Assembly: GCA_902592935.1 (NCBI GenBank)
Contig: CACJGD010000006.1
Location: 1 to 48,802 of the forward strand
Length of the DNA stretch: 48,802 nt
Source of the DNA: an uncultured Pelagibacteraceae bacterium
GTDB taxonomy: Bacteria; Pseudomonadota; Alphaproteobacteria; Pelagibacterales; Pelagibacteraceae
Reading direction: 5' to 3'
In this document: positions 17,654 to 27,004 of the stretch, in pieces
Numbering within the stretch: position 1 is the first letter of the stretch
Layout of the letters: every line of letters begins with the position of its first letter
Position numbers and translations under genes: made by a program
Notes under the pieces: model-generated
Database searches by the model: none
What the model saw: only the letters and a program-made list of their open reading frames with translations
Told to the model about the DNA's origin: nothing

Positions 17654-18514
17654 TTATTTGTTTGATGTTTGATTAATAACAAATATTCCTGAAGTTGTAA
17701 TTATTATTGCACCTATAATAGTAAATAAATCTGGAATATCACCATAAAAGAAAAATCCAAAAATTATTGCCCAAAATATTAAAGTGTAATGAAATGGTTG
17801 AATTATACTTGCTCTAGCGTTCTTCAAAGCTAATATTTGAAAATAAATACCTAATGAAAAAAACAAACCAATTGGTACAAAGAAATATAAAGATTTAATA
17901 TTTATTGGTTGCCAAAAAATGAATGCCATTATTGAAGTGATAAAAATTCCAACCAAAGAAGAATAAAATAAAGATACTTCTGGAGCATCATATTCAGTCA
18001 TTTTCTTTGTAGCTATTTGATAAAGACCTAGAAAAAATGCAGCTAATAATGGAATGAAAGAGTTTATATTAAATACATCAGATGCAGGTCTAATTATTAT
18101 CAACACTCCGATGAAACCAACAAAGATTGCTACCCATGTTTTGATTGAAACTTTTTCATTCAAAATGAATACCGACAAAGCAACTATAATGATAGGAGCT
18201 AACGCACCTATGCTATGAGCATTCGCTAAAGATAAATATTTAAAAGATAAAACAAAACAACCAGATTCTAAAATTGATAATAAACTTCTAATAATTTGAA
18301 GTTTTAAATTATTAGATATATAAAAATTAGCATTGTTTGCTCTTTTTGCCTCTATCAGGCTTAGAAAAAGTACAAATGTATATTTAATAAACAACAACTG
18401 AAATATAGAGTAGTGTATTACAGCAGTTTTCTGAATTGCATCTAGAATTGAAAACGAAAAGTAAGCAATTATTCCAAAAATAATTCCTATAGTTTCTTTT
18501 GATTTATAATTCAT
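17654..18514 (-). CDS. DMT superfamily (EamA-type) permease
   Basis: A 286-aa inner-membrane protein with about ten hydrophobic helices arranged as two EamA repeats. The first repeat ends around GALAPIIIVALSVFILNEKVS and the second around QPFHYTLIFWAIIFGFFFYGD, the usual end of each five-helix half. The family exports or imports amino acids and other small metabolites; the substrate is not predictable. It is part of a minus-strand series that runs from TerC toward the MhpD-like gene. Confidence 0.82.
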   Translation of the reverse strand: MNYKSKETIGIIFGIIAYFSFSILDAIQKTAVIHYSIFQLLFIKYTFVLFLSLIEAKRANNANFYISNNLKLQIIRSLLSILESGCFVLSFKYLSLANAHSIGALAPIIIVALSVFILNEKVSIKTWVAIFVGFIGVLIIIRPASDVFNINSFIPLLAAFFLGLYQIATKKMTEYDAPEVSLFYSSLVGIFITSIMAFIFWQPINIKSLYFFVPIGLFFSLGIYFQILALKNARASIIQPFHYTLIFWAIIFGFFFYGDIPDLFTIIGAIIITTSGIFVINQTSNK

Positions 18515-18533
18515 TTTTATTTTGTAGAATTAA

Positions 18534-19334
18534 TTATTTTAAGACAGACATTGGATCTAATCTTGTTTGGAACCAATTTATTCTAAAATCTAGATGAGGT
18601 CCCGTAGATCTTCCTGTTGATCCCACAGTTCCTATTATATCTCCTTGGTTAATTTGATCACCAACTGAGACTAATACATTTTCTAAATGAGAATATATCG
18701 TTGATATCCCATGGCCATGATCCATTATAACTGTTCCACCAGTATAATATAAATCATTTTCAGCCATAGTAACGACACCTGACCCAGAAGATTTTATCAT
18801 CGTTCCTTTTTCAGCTGCAATGTCTATTCCATAGTGAGGCCATCTTGGTTTACCATTCAAAATTCTTTGACTCCCATAAACTCCACTAATTATACCTTTT
18901 ACTGGCATGATAAATTTTTCTTTGAAAAATTGTAAGTCAGAATTAATTGCCCTTGCTTCTCCAATTGCATTATTTTCTTTTTTGATTCTTTTGTAAACAG
19001 ACTCTGGCGGAGTAACTTTGCTTTCTGCCAAACCATCAATTCTCTGTATATTGTATTTTCTTTTTAAAACTTTTTTTGTAATTATTGATTTTTTTCCATC
19101 AATAATTTTTGTAAATGTTAGGTCGTATTTTTGATCTCGATCTATACCAAAGACAAAAAAACCATCTTTTGAAACTTTAACATTTTTTTTTCCAACTAAA
19201 ATTTTAGCGTTGGTATCAGTTTTGCCTAATATAAAATGACCTTGTAGAAATTTACCTTGGAACTCAATAGCTTTTACTGGCGATATAAAAATTAAAAAAG
19301 CAAGAAAAATTCTATAAATTATTGAGCCGTCCAT
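18534..19334 (-). CDS. M23 family peptidoglycan endopeptidase
   Basis: Exported metallopeptidase of about 266 aa with the start chosen at 19334. The first 22 residues (MDGSIIYRIFLAFLIF... ending SPVKA) form a signal peptide. A longer ORF from 19397 would overlap the SDR gene by 79 bases and hide this signal behind 21 extra residues, so it is not preferred; even so, 16 bases overlap the SDR stop. The C-terminal peptidase domain has HYGIDIA (zinc ligands His and Asp), DHGHGISTIYSHL and GPHLDFRINW. The last motif has Asp where most M23 enzymes have the second His of HxH, a variant I believe occurs in alphaproteobacterial members. It likely cleaves peptidoglycan cross-links or acts as an activator. 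Confidence 0.85.
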   Translation of the reverse strand: MDGSIIYRIFLAFLIFISPVKAIEFQGKFLQGHFILGKTDTNAKILVGKKNVKVSKDGFFVFGIDRDQKYDLTFTKIIDGKKSIITKKVLKRKYNIQRIDGLAESKVTPPESVYKRIKKENNAIGEARAINSDLQFFKEKFIMPVKGIISGVYGSQRILNGKPRWPHYGIDIAAEKGTMIKSSGSGVVTMAENDLYYTGGTVIMDHGHGISTIYSHLENVLVSVGDQINQGDIIGTVGSTGRSTGPHLDFRINWFQTRLDPMSVLK

Positions 19335-20077
19335 CCACCATCTATAATTATTGATGTTCCAGTTATCATTGAGGATGCTGAGGAAGCCAAAAAACATACG
19401 GTTGTTGCAACATCACTCTCAGTAGCTGCCTTTCCCATAGGAATATTTCCAAGGGCTAATTTTTTAAATTTTTTGTTTTTAAAAAAATTTTTAACCATAG
19501 GCGTTTCAACAAAAGTAGGAGCTACCGTATTAACCCTAATATTTTTTTTAGCTAATTCGACTCCCATCCCTTTGGTTAATCCTTCAATACCAAATTTTGT
19601 CATATTATAAACGTTTCTTCCACCCATACCAACATGTCCTAGTTGAGAAGACATATTTATAATTGATCCAGGTCTTTTTTTATTTTTAAGCATTTTTTTA
19701 ACAACAATTTGTGCTACGTTAAATGCCGCCTTTAGATTTAAATCCACAAGATAATTCATACTTTTTTGTTTTATTTTTTCAAAAGGTTCTGGAATATTAG
19801 TGCCTGCATTATTAACCAATACATCAATAATTTTTATTTTATCTAATTTTTTTTTTAAATCTTCATAATTCATTACATCGCACGAAACCTTAATAATTTT
19901 TCCTTTAACCCTTTTAATATCCTTTTCTAATTTATTAAGATCCGAGGATGTTCTGCTTAAAGCTATAATAGTTGCACCTGCTTCAGCCAATGCAATGGAA
20001 CACGCTCTTCCAAGTCCTTTGCCTGCACCAGTAACTAAAGCATATTTGTTTTTAAGATTTATTTTTTGAAGATACAT
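19319..20077 (-). CDS. SDR family oxidoreductase
   Basis: Short-chain dehydrogenase of 252 aa, standard length. The cofactor motif is TGAGKGLG at residues 16-23, followed by the NNAG block at 89-92 and the catalytic tetrad Asn114, Ser143 or Ser144, Tyr157 and Lys161 (YNMTK). The C terminus IIIDGGWTAQ is typical for FabG/gluconate-5-dehydrogenase-like members. Substrate unknown. Its start codon shares one base with the TerC stop and its end overlaps the M23 gene. Confidence 0.88.
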   Translation of the reverse strand: MYLQKINLKNKYALVTGAGKGLGRACSIALAEAGATIIALSRTSSDLNKLEKDIKRVKGKIIKVSCDVMNYEDLKKKLDKIKIIDVLVNNAGTNIPEPFEKIKQKSMNYLVDLNLKAAFNVAQIVVKKMLKNKKRPGSIINMSSQLGHVGMGGRNVYNMTKFGIEGLTKGMGVELAKKNIRVNTVAPTFVETPMVKNFFKNKKFKKLALGNIPMGKAATESDVATTVCFLASSASSMITGTSIIIDGGWTAQ

Positions 20078-20670
20078 TAAAAGAATAATATTTTAATATC
20101 TGTGTAAATCAACTCAACGGCTACAATTAAAATGGCTAATAATCCAAGCCAAGCTATCCATCTATATTTTTTAATCCATCCAGAAATTAAAGTTGCTGCA
20201 GTTGCCATTAAAACAATTGATAAAACTAACCCAAAAACAAGAAGTCCATAATGTTCACCAGCTGCACCTGCTACACCCAGGACGTTATCTAAACTCATTG
20301 TAAAATCAGCTAATAAAACAGTCCAAATAGCCTTTAAAAAACTAGAGCTATCTACTTTAATGTCTTCTTCGGTCTCTGAGCCTTTTATTACATCCACATA
20401 AAGTTTGTAAACAATATAAAGAAGCAGCAATCCTCCTATTAATCTTAAACCTGTAATTTGTAAAAGATATGCGGTAAGCAATGTTAAAATAATTCTTAAA
20501 ATAACTGCACCACCAATTCCCCAGAAAATAACTTTTTTTCTTTGTTCTGGTGGAAATTTAGATGCAACCATTCCAATTATAATTGCATTGTCTCCAGCTA
20601 AAACTAAATCAATAAGAACAATTTGAGTTAATATTGCTATTTGTTCAGGTGTAAAAAATTCTGAAAACAT
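20077..20670 (-). CDS. TerC family integral membrane protein
   Basis: A 197-aa membrane protein of seven or so helices. It has the acidic intramembrane motifs DLVLAGDNAIIIG near the N terminus and DFTMSLDNVLGVAGAA in the second half, which are the hallmark of TerC proteins and probably bind a metal. Family members export manganese or support metal-loading of secreted proteins. The gene shares one base with the GMC oxidoreductase stop upstream and one with the SDR start downstream, so the three are likely one transcript. Confidence 0.88.
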   Translation of the reverse strand: MFSEFFTPEQIAILTQIVLIDLVLAGDNAIIIGMVASKFPPEQRKKVIFWGIGGAVILRIILTLLTAYLLQITGLRLIGGLLLLYIVYKLYVDVIKGSETEEDIKVDSSSFLKAIWTVLLADFTMSLDNVLGVAGAAGEHYGLLVFGLVLSIVLMATAATLISGWIKKYRWIAWLGLLAILIVAVELIYTDIKILFF

Positions 20671-22265
20671 TATTGTTGTAGTATCATGTCCGCACCTTTT
20701 TCTGCAATCATTATTGTTGGAGCATTAGTATTTCCAGAAGTAATATATGGCATTACAGATGCATCAATCACTCTTAGGTTTTTAATTCCATGAACTTTTA
20801 ATTGATCAGACACAACGGCGTTTTCATCTTTTCCCATCCTGCATGTACTGACAGGATGAAAAATAGTATTAGCATATTTTCCTGCTTCAACAGCTAGCTG
20901 CTCATTGTCAGTAATATTTATACCTGGTCTTAGTTCTTCAGGTTCATAATTTTTATAGGCTTTGGACTCCATTACTATTTTTCTTACTATTTTAAGAGAC
21001 TTGCCTGCTATCTCTCTATCTTCATCTGTAGATAGATAATTCATTTTAATTTTTGGAGGAATTCTTGTATCGGATGATTTTAGCTCAATAGATCCTCTAC
21101 TAGTAGGTCTTACGTTAGTGATGGTTGGTGTAAAAGCAGGAAATTTATGTAACGATGATTTTCCTAAAAGATCTGTACTAGCAGGAGAAACATGAAATTG
21201 TAAGTTAGGAGTTTCTAAATGTGGATCACTTTTAACAAAACCACACAAATAACTAGCTCCAACTGTAAGTGGACCGGTTCGTGTTAAGAAAAATTTTAAT
21301 CCAGTAAATATTTTTTTAGTAAAACTATAATAAATATCATTTAATGTTTCTAAATTTTTTATCTTATATACAGGTCTTAACATTAGATGGTCAGTTAAGT
21401 TTTGGCCTACGTTTTTATTATCCATTAATACTTCAATACCGTTATCTTTTAATAATTTACCAGGCCCCAAACCAGAAGCTTGAAGAATGTGTGGAGATCC
21501 AATAGTGCCAGCACTTAAAATGATTTCGCTATTTGCTTCAATAGTATTTAACTTATCACCAGTCCAAAAATTAACTTTTTTGGCAATTTTATTTTCAAAT
21601 TCAATATTTTTGATATGAGCTTTAGTTACAATTTTTAAATTACTTCTATTTTTTACCGGATTTAAATATCCAACTGCTGTGCTACATCTAAAACCATTTT
21701 TTACTGTTAAAGGGAAATATCCCATTCCCTCATTATCGCCGTTATTAAAATCATCTGTTTTTTTGTATCCGAATTCCTCTGCAGCTTCTAAAAATAAGTC
21801 TAAAACTTTGAATGTAGATCTAATTTTTTCTACTTTTAATGGTCCGCCAGAACCATGAAATTCATTTTTTCCAAATTGGAAATCTTCAGATTTTTTAAAA
21901 TAAGGTAGCACATCATCCCATGACCATCCTACATTTCCTAATTGTCTCCAATAATTATAATCATTTGATTGCCCTCGAATATAAAGCATTCCATTAATAG
22001 AAGAACTTCCTCCAAGTGTTTTTCCTCTTGGGTAAGTCATCTTTCTATTGTCGCAGAAAGGCTCTTCCTCTGTGTTAAAACACCAATCTGTCTCAGGATT
22101 ATGCATTGTTTTAAAATACCCTCCGGGAATATGTATCCATGGATTAGTATCTTTACCACCTGCCTCTAAAAGTAAGACTTTATTCTTAGGATTAGATGAA
22201 ATTCTGTTAGCAAGAACACATCCAGCTGATCCAGCACCAATAATAATATAATCAAAATTATCCAT
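20670..22265 (-). CDS. GMC family FAD-dependent oxidoreductase (choline dehydrogenase-like)
   Basis: A 531-aa flavoprotein that oxidises an alcohol. It starts with DYIIIGAGSAGCVLANR (FAD motif, residues 5-21), then the GMC signature 1 around YPRGKTLGGSSSINGMLYIRG, signature 2 around SAGTIGSPHILQASGLG, and a C-terminal FHPVSTCRMG with the catalytic His and SGNTNAPTIMIAEK with the active-site Asn. This is the pattern of choline dehydrogenase and related alcohol dehydrogenases; betaine aldehyde dehydrogenase is not nearby, so choline is only one option. A perfect-looking hairpin lies 5 bases upstream of its start. Confidence 0.88.
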   Translation of the reverse strand: MDNFDYIIIGAGSAGCVLANRISSNPKNKVLLLEAGGKDTNPWIHIPGGYFKTMHNPETDWCFNTEEEPFCDNRKMTYPRGKTLGGSSSINGMLYIRGQSNDYNYWRQLGNVGWSWDDVLPYFKKSEDFQFGKNEFHGSGGPLKVEKIRSTFKVLDLFLEAAEEFGYKKTDDFNNGDNEGMGYFPLTVKNGFRCSTAVGYLNPVKNRSNLKIVTKAHIKNIEFENKIAKKVNFWTGDKLNTIEANSEIILSAGTIGSPHILQASGLGPGKLLKDNGIEVLMDNKNVGQNLTDHLMLRPVYKIKNLETLNDIYYSFTKKIFTGLKFFLTRTGPLTVGASYLCGFVKSDPHLETPNLQFHVSPASTDLLGKSSLHKFPAFTPTITNVRPTSRGSIELKSSDTRIPPKIKMNYLSTDEDREIAGKSLKIVRKIVMESKAYKNYEPEELRPGINITDNEQLAVEAGKYANTIFHPVSTCRMGKDENAVVSDQLKVHGIKNLRVIDASVMPYITSGNTNAPTIMIAEKGADMILQQ

Positions 22266-22270
22266 TACTT

Positions 22271-22311
22271 AGAACTCTTATAAATTAAAATTTTTTATTT
22301 GTAAGAGTTCT
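22271..22311 (-). promoter_or_regulatory. 15-base inverted repeat just upstream of the GMC gene
   Basis: AGAACTCTTATAAAT at 22271-22285 is complementary to ATTTGTAAGAGTTCT at 22297-22311, with one G-T wobble and an 11-base loop. Read on the minus strand, the structure ends 5 bases before the ATG at 22265 and would bury the purine-rich AAGAG that could act as ribosome binding site. It could be an RNA hairpin limiting translation or a DNA operator serving the GMC gene and the divergent dctP. Confidence 0.55.
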
Positions 22312-22410
22312 GTACACAAAAAAATTAAAATAATCCAATATTAACACTTGTTTTAGATTTCATTCTTTGACAAGATTTCATTTTTAAAAATATAGAGAGG
22401 GAAAAACGAT

Positions 22411-23505
22411 ATGAAAAAAATCATTTCAATGTTATTTGCAGTTGCGATGGTATTTGGATTTATTTCAAATGCTAATGCTGCAAAAACACTAAAATGTCAG
22501 ACAGTTCTTAACACTAAAGCTGATGAAGTTAAGATGTTAAAAGACTTTACTGACACTGTTACAACTTTGACAGGTGGATCTCTTAAGTTTGAAATTATGC
22601 CTGCAGGAGCTGTTGTTGGTGTAAAAGAAACTTTAGATGCTGTTGATAAAGGACTTATCGATTGTGGATTCGCTTGGACACACTATTGGTCAGGTGATCA
22701 CCCTGCCGCTATGTTATTTGGTTCGCCAGTGGCTGGTGGTGGTGTTGGTATTGACAACATCGCATTCTTATCATGGTTTCAATATGGTGGAGGAAAAGAG
22801 CTATATGATAGACTATGGAAAGAAATGGGAAGAGATATTAAAGGATTTATGATTCAACCAGTTGGACCAGAAGCTTTAGGTTGGTTTCCAAAACCAATTA
22901 AAGATATGGCTGACTTTAGAAAATATAAGTTCAGAACTCCTCCAGGAATTCCAGGACAAACTTACAAAGACATCGGTATAGCATCTGTTGCTATGGGTGG
23001 TGGAGACATTCTACCAGCTTTAGAAGCGGGAACTATTGATGCTGCTGAATGGTGTTGTCCAAAGCCAGACTTAACGTTTGGTTTTCAAAAAGTATTAAAG
23101 CACTACTACCTACAAGGTTTACACCAAGTAGTCGTAAATGCTGACTTTTATATTACTGGAAAAACATATGATGCTATGAGTGCTCATGAGAAAAAGTCTC
23201 TAGAAGTTGCAGCAAATGCATCTCTAGCGAAATCTCTAAGTTACAGAATCTATGAAAACGGAAAAGCTTTAAAAGAGCTTACTGAAGTTCATGGTGTAAA
23301 ATTAGAAGATACTCCTTCTGATTACTTCACTGAATACATGGCGGCTGCTAAGAAAAGTTTGGAAACAAACGCAGCTAAAAATGCATTCTTTGCTGAAGTC
23401 TGGGACTCTATGAAAGAATTTGCTGATATAGCAGTTCCTTTCTGGAGTGGTGCTCAAATGTCAAATGCGAAGCTAGGAATGGCTCACGCAGCAACATTAA
23501 AGTAA
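22411..23505 (+). CDS. dctP: TRAP transporter solute-binding protein
   Basis: Periplasmic receptor of 364 aa. The signal peptide is MKKIISMLFAVAMVFGFISNANA, cleaved before AKTLK. The mature part has the DctP fold signatures, including FRTPPGIPGQTY with the ligand-carboxylate Arg, and ALEAGTIDAAEWCCPKPD, the form seen in the mannitol/chloroaromatic or keto-acid subgroup. GAGAGG at 22395-22400 is a strong ribosome binding site. Together with the two permease genes downstream it makes a complete sodium-driven importer, probably for a carboxylic acid. Codon use looks less AT-extreme than its neighbours, consistent with high expression. Confidence 0.9.
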   Translation: MKKIISMLFAVAMVFGFISNANAAKTLKCQTVLNTKADEVKMLKDFTDTVTTLTGGSLKFEIMPAGAVVGVKETLDAVDKGLIDCGFAWTHYWSGDHPAAMLFGSPVAGGGVGIDNIAFLSWFQYGGGKELYDRLWKEMGRDIKGFMIQPVGPEALGWFPKPIKDMADFRKYKFRTPPGIPGQTYKDIGIASVAMGGGDILPALEAGTIDAAEWCCPKPDLTFGFQKVLKHYYLQGLHQVVVNADFYITGKTYDAMSAHEKKSLEVAANASLAKSLSYRIYENGKALKELTEVHGVKLEDTPSDYFTEYMAAAKKSLETNAAKNAFFAEVWDSMKEFADIAVPFWSGAQMSNAKLGMAHAATLK

Positions 23506-23524
23506 TAAATAGATAATCTTTAAT

Positions 23525-23562
23525 ATTAGAGCGGACTTTTATAGTCCGCTCTAATTTTTTTT
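23525..23562 (+). terminator. Rho-independent terminator or attenuator between dctP and dctQ
   Basis: A perfect 13-base stem (ATTAGAGCGGACT at 23525-23537 with AGTCCGCTCTAAT at 23543-23555), a 5-base loop and a T run at 23555-23562. Its GC-rich core stands out in this AT-rich DNA. Its place inside the TRAP operon suggests partial termination, so that the binding protein is made in excess over the permeases; mRNA 3'-end protection is an additional possibility. Confidence 0.9.
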
Positions 23563-23574
23563 AATTAAAATTTT

Positions 23575-24189
23575 ATGGCTGACGAACCAGGAAAACTAGA
23601 TATATCAGATGAAATGATTGCCGAAAGGCGAGGTGGTTCAGGAAAAATGCCAAGTGATATGCCATCATGGATGGCAAATTCAATTATAAATATTGATAAA
23701 TTTAGCAAATGGGTTGGTAATGTTGTTTGTTGGATATTAATGCCATTAATTCTTGCAATGACATATGAAGTTTTTGCTAGAAAATTATTTCATTCCCCAA
23801 CAATATGGGCTTACGATATTAGTAGATTTTTATATGGCGCGCTTTTTATGTTAGGTGCTGGATACGCACTCTCAAAAGGTGTTCATATAAGAGCTGATTT
23901 TTTATACAGAAATTTTAAAATTAAAAACCAAGGCTTAATTGACTTTTGGTTATATATATTATTTTACTTCCCAGGCTTAATTGTTTTTCTTTATATGACA
24001 ATTGGCTACGTAGGTGAATCTATACAAAGAGGTGAAAGAGGTATGGATACAACATGGATGCCATATATGTGGCCAATCAAAACATGTTTATTGATAGGAA
24101 TAGTATTTTTACTTATTCAAGGGATTTCGGAATTATTTAAAAGTTATTGGGCTGCAACAAGAGGAAAATGGCCAGGAGAAGATAAATGA
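23575..24189 (+). CDS. dctQ: TRAP transporter small permease subunit
   Basis: A 204-aa membrane protein with four helices (centred on VGNVVCWILMPLILAM, FLYGALFMLGAGYAL, LYILFYFPGLIVFLYM and KTCLLIGIVFLLIQGI) and the DctQ hallmark of a conserved EVFARKLF segment after helix 1 and a GVHIRADF block after helix 2. A hydrophilic N-terminal extension of about 45 residues precedes helix 1. Its stop overlaps the dctM start by 4 bases (ATGA). Confidence 0.9.
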   Translation: MADEPGKLDISDEMIAERRGGSGKMPSDMPSWMANSIINIDKFSKWVGNVVCWILMPLILAMTYEVFARKLFHSPTIWAYDISRFLYGALFMLGAGYALSKGVHIRADFLYRNFKIKNQGLIDFWLYILFYFPGLIVFLYMTIGYVGESIQRGERGMDTTWMPYMWPIKTCLLIGIVFLLIQGISELFKSYWAATRGKWPGEDK

Positions 24190-25520
24190 TAGCTGAATTA
24201 ATTGATCCAGCTATTTTAGGCTTCATTTTAGTTGGAGTAATGCTCTTTGCAATATTTGTAGGATTTCCTATTTCTTTTACATTGATATTTTTAGGTTTTG
24301 TATTCGGTTATTTAGGATTTGGAAAATTAGTTTTCTATTTAATGACGTTACAATTTTCCATGGTCATGACTGAACAAACCCTCGCCGCTGTCCCGCTGTT
24401 TGTCTTTATGGGGATTATGATGGAGCAAGCAGGACTTATGGAAAGATTGTTCTCATCATTTCAAATGATGTTGGCTAGAGTAAGAGGGGCACTGTATTAT
24501 GCTGTTTTGTTTGTTTCTGTCATCTTCGCTGCTGCAACAGGAATTGTTGGTGCGTCTGTAACTATACTTGGAATCATGGCTGCAAAATCAATGAATAGAT
24601 CTGGCTACAATGTGAGACTTGCAGCTGGTACAATTACTGCTGGTGGAACTTTAGGAATTTTAATTCCTCCGAGTATTATGCTTGTTGTGATGGGTCCAAT
24701 TATGGAAATTCCTGTAATTGATCTATTTGCTGCAGCTATAATTCCTGGAATTCTTCTTGCAAGTTTATACGCTGGTTACACAACAATAAGATGTATGATA
24801 AATCCTAAACTAGGACCTGTAATTCCTGAAGAGATGAGAGCAGCGAGCATGAAAGAAGTTTGGATTGAATTCTTCTTAGGTTTAGTTCCTCCTGCAGCTC
24901 TAGTCTTTGCAGCACTAGGAAGTATCTTATTTGGATTTGCAACACCAACAGAAGCAGCTGGTTGTGGTGCTATGGGAGCATTATTGCTTTCATTAGCATA
25001 TAAAAAATTAACTTTATCAAAACTTCAAGAAGCACTTGTTAAAACTTTAGAAATTACTGCCTTAATTATGGTTTTGGTTGCTGCTTCAAACTTTTTTGGT
25101 GCTGTATTTGCAAGACTTGGTACTCCAACATTGTTAACTGAATTTTTGTTAGGTTTAGAGATGAACAAATATTTTATTCTAGCAATTGTTATGGTAGCTA
25201 TATTTTTGTTAGGTTGGCCACTCGAGTGGGTGCCAATTGTGATGATTATTGTGCCAATTATTTTACCATTAATTGAAGCATTAGGTTTCAATTTAACTTG
25301 GTTTGCAATTTTGGTTGCGGTGAATCTCCAGACCGCCTGGCTATCTCCACCCGTGGCACTATCTGCGTATTTTTTAAAAGGTGTGGTTCCAGAGTGGGAT
25401 TTAAAAGATATTTATTATGGAATGATGCAATTTATGGTTCTTCAAGTAATAGGTTTAATATTAATAATTATATTTCCTAAGATAGCCCTATGGTTACCAA
25501 CTCTCTTATATGGACAGTAG
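24186..25520 (+). CDS. dctM: TRAP transporter large permease subunit
   Basis: A 444-aa channel subunit of the TRAP importer with about 12 helices. Family features include AAVPLFVFMGIMMEQAG, TGIVGASVTILGIMAAKSM, AGGTLGILIPPSIMLVVMG (the conserved PPS segment) and, near the end, LQTAWLSPPVALSAYFLKG. It couples uptake to a sodium gradient. The length is normal and the frame intact. Confidence 0.92.
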   Translation: MIAELIDPAILGFILVGVMLFAIFVGFPISFTLIFLGFVFGYLGFGKLVFYLMTLQFSMVMTEQTLAAVPLFVFMGIMMEQAGLMERLFSSFQMMLARVRGALYYAVLFVSVIFAAATGIVGASVTILGIMAAKSMNRSGYNVRLAAGTITAGGTLGILIPPSIMLVVMGPIMEIPVIDLFAAAIIPGILLASLYAGYTTIRCMINPKLGPVIPEEMRAASMKEVWIEFFLGLVPPAALVFAALGSILFGFATPTEAAGCGAMGALLLSLAYKKLTLSKLQEALVKTLEITALIMVLVAASNFFGAVFARLGTPTLLTEFLLGLEMNKYFILAIVMVAIFLLGWPLEWVPIVMIIVPIILPLIEALGFNLTWFAILVAVNLQTAWLSPPVALSAYFLKGVVPEWDLKDIYYGMMQFMVLQVIGLILIIIFPKIALWLPTLLYGQ

Positions 25521-25545
25521 AATTTATTAGTTTAAAATAAATTTA

Positions 25546-27003
25546 GTGAATCAGCCAAAAGTAAAATACTCTCTATCTAACTGGGACTTAGTAACAGTTA
25601 ATCCAAATTATAAAACTTGGAATTGGAAAGACTTATTTTGTTTTTGGGGAGCTAATGTACAAAGTGTAATTGGTTTCTCTTTAATATCCTCACTTTACTT
25701 AATGTATAGTTTAAATGTTTTTGTAGTTTTTTTTGGAATAATATTAGGATCTTTTTTTGTTTATTTGTTTTCAAATATAATTGGAAAACCTTCTCAAAAA
25801 TTCGGTTTACCATTTGCAGTATTATTAAGATCTTCATTAGGTTTTAATGGTGCTAAACTTTTTGGATTAATCAGAAGTTTAGTTGGAATTTTTTTATTCG
25901 GAATTCAAACTTACTTTTTATCTAAAATATTAGTTTATTTAATTAGAATACTAATTTTTTCTTTAGACAATTCTTTATTACAGCAGGAAATATTTATTTT
26001 TTATTATTTTGGCATGAACATTATCGATTGGTCTGCAATAATAATTACAATAATTCTACAGACTTTATTTTTTACTGTTGGGATGCAGTATAATAAAAAA
26101 TTAATTAATTTTTCAGCGATAACAGTTTATGTTGGAATGCTTGTTTTTTTCTTCGTTGTTTTATTAAGCAATGTCAAAATAACCACTGAAGCCTTTTCAA
26201 ATATTTTTAATCTGAATAATTTTTTAGATGTTAATAATTTAGCACCTTTATTGACAGTTGCTGGAACAATATTTGCCTATTTTTCAATTTTAATAATTAG
26301 CTTTGGTGATTTTTCTAGATACGTCAAAAATGAGCAAGAATTAAAAAAAGGAAACTTAAGCTTAATTTTGAATTTATTTATTTTTTCTATTTTATCAGTT
26401 TTTATCGTTACGGGTTCTGATGTTTTTCTTAATCAAAAATTTTCAGATTTAGATAGAATTTTTACCAATCCAACAGATATAGTTGGAAAGTTTGATAATA
26501 TACAAATAACAATAGTTGTTCTATTTTTTATTATAATTGCTTCAGCTTCTACAAATTTAGTTGCTAATTACATACCATCTCAATATTCTCTAATAAATTT
26601 TGTTCCATCTAAATTAACTCTAAAAAGTGCGGGTTATATAATTTCATTTTTTGGTTTATTGATAGCAATATTCTGGCTGACTATATTAAGCCAAATAGGA
26701 ATTTTATCCTTTGTTGATACTTTTGGAGCTTTTTTTGGTCCTTTGTTTGGGGTGATGGCAGCTGATTATTATTTAATTAAAAATCAAGAATTAAGTAATA
26801 AGGATTTGTATTCTATAGATAAAGAGAGTGCTTATTATTATTCAGGTGGCTGGCATATAAAAGGTGTTTATTCTTTAATACTAGGATTTATATTTTCAGC
26901 GTCTACAATCTGGAACACTAATTTGATGTTTTTACAGTCTTACGCTTGGATTATAGGTGCATTTGTTGCTTGGATAACATATTACTTGTTAGCAAAAAAA
27001 TAA
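25546..27003 (+). CDS. NCS1-family nucleobase/allantoin-type permease
   Basis: A 485-aa protein with about 12 membrane helices. The start is GTG 25546. The N-terminal sequence SNWDLVTVNPNYKTWNWKDLFCFWGAN and the first helices resemble the cytosine-purine-uracil-thiamine-allantoin (NCS1) family, as do the GDFSRYVKN segment near residue 258 and FGAFFGPLFGVMAADYYLIKN near the C terminus. Typical substrates are nucleobases, hydantoins, allantoin or thiamine; which one is open. It starts 25 bases after dctM and ends one base before the zinc dehydrogenase gene, so the genes may be cotranscribed. Confidence 0.85.
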   Translation: MNQPKVKYSLSNWDLVTVNPNYKTWNWKDLFCFWGANVQSVIGFSLISSLYLMYSLNVFVVFFGIILGSFFVYLFSNIIGKPSQKFGLPFAVLLRSSLGFNGAKLFGLIRSLVGIFLFGIQTYFLSKILVYLIRILIFSLDNSLLQQEIFIFYYFGMNIIDWSAIIITIILQTLFFTVGMQYNKKLINFSAITVYVGMLVFFFVVLLSNVKITTEAFSNIFNLNNFLDVNNLAPLLTVAGTIFAYFSILIISFGDFSRYVKNEQELKKGNLSLILNLFIFSILSVFIVTGSDVFLNQKFSDLDRIFTNPTDIVGKFDNIQITIVVLFFIIIASASTNLVANYIPSQYSLINFVPSKLTLKSAGYIISFFGLLIAIFWLTILSQIGILSFVDTFGAFFGPLFGVMAADYYLIKNQELSNKDLYSIDKESAYYYSGGWHIKGVYSLILGFIFSASTIWNTNLMFLQSYAWIIGAFVAWITYYLLAKK

Positions 27004-27004
27004 T

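Noticed and set aside
19335..19397. Extended N terminus of the M23 peptidase
   Set aside because: The extra 21 residues would hide a normal signal peptide and lie inside the SDR coding region.
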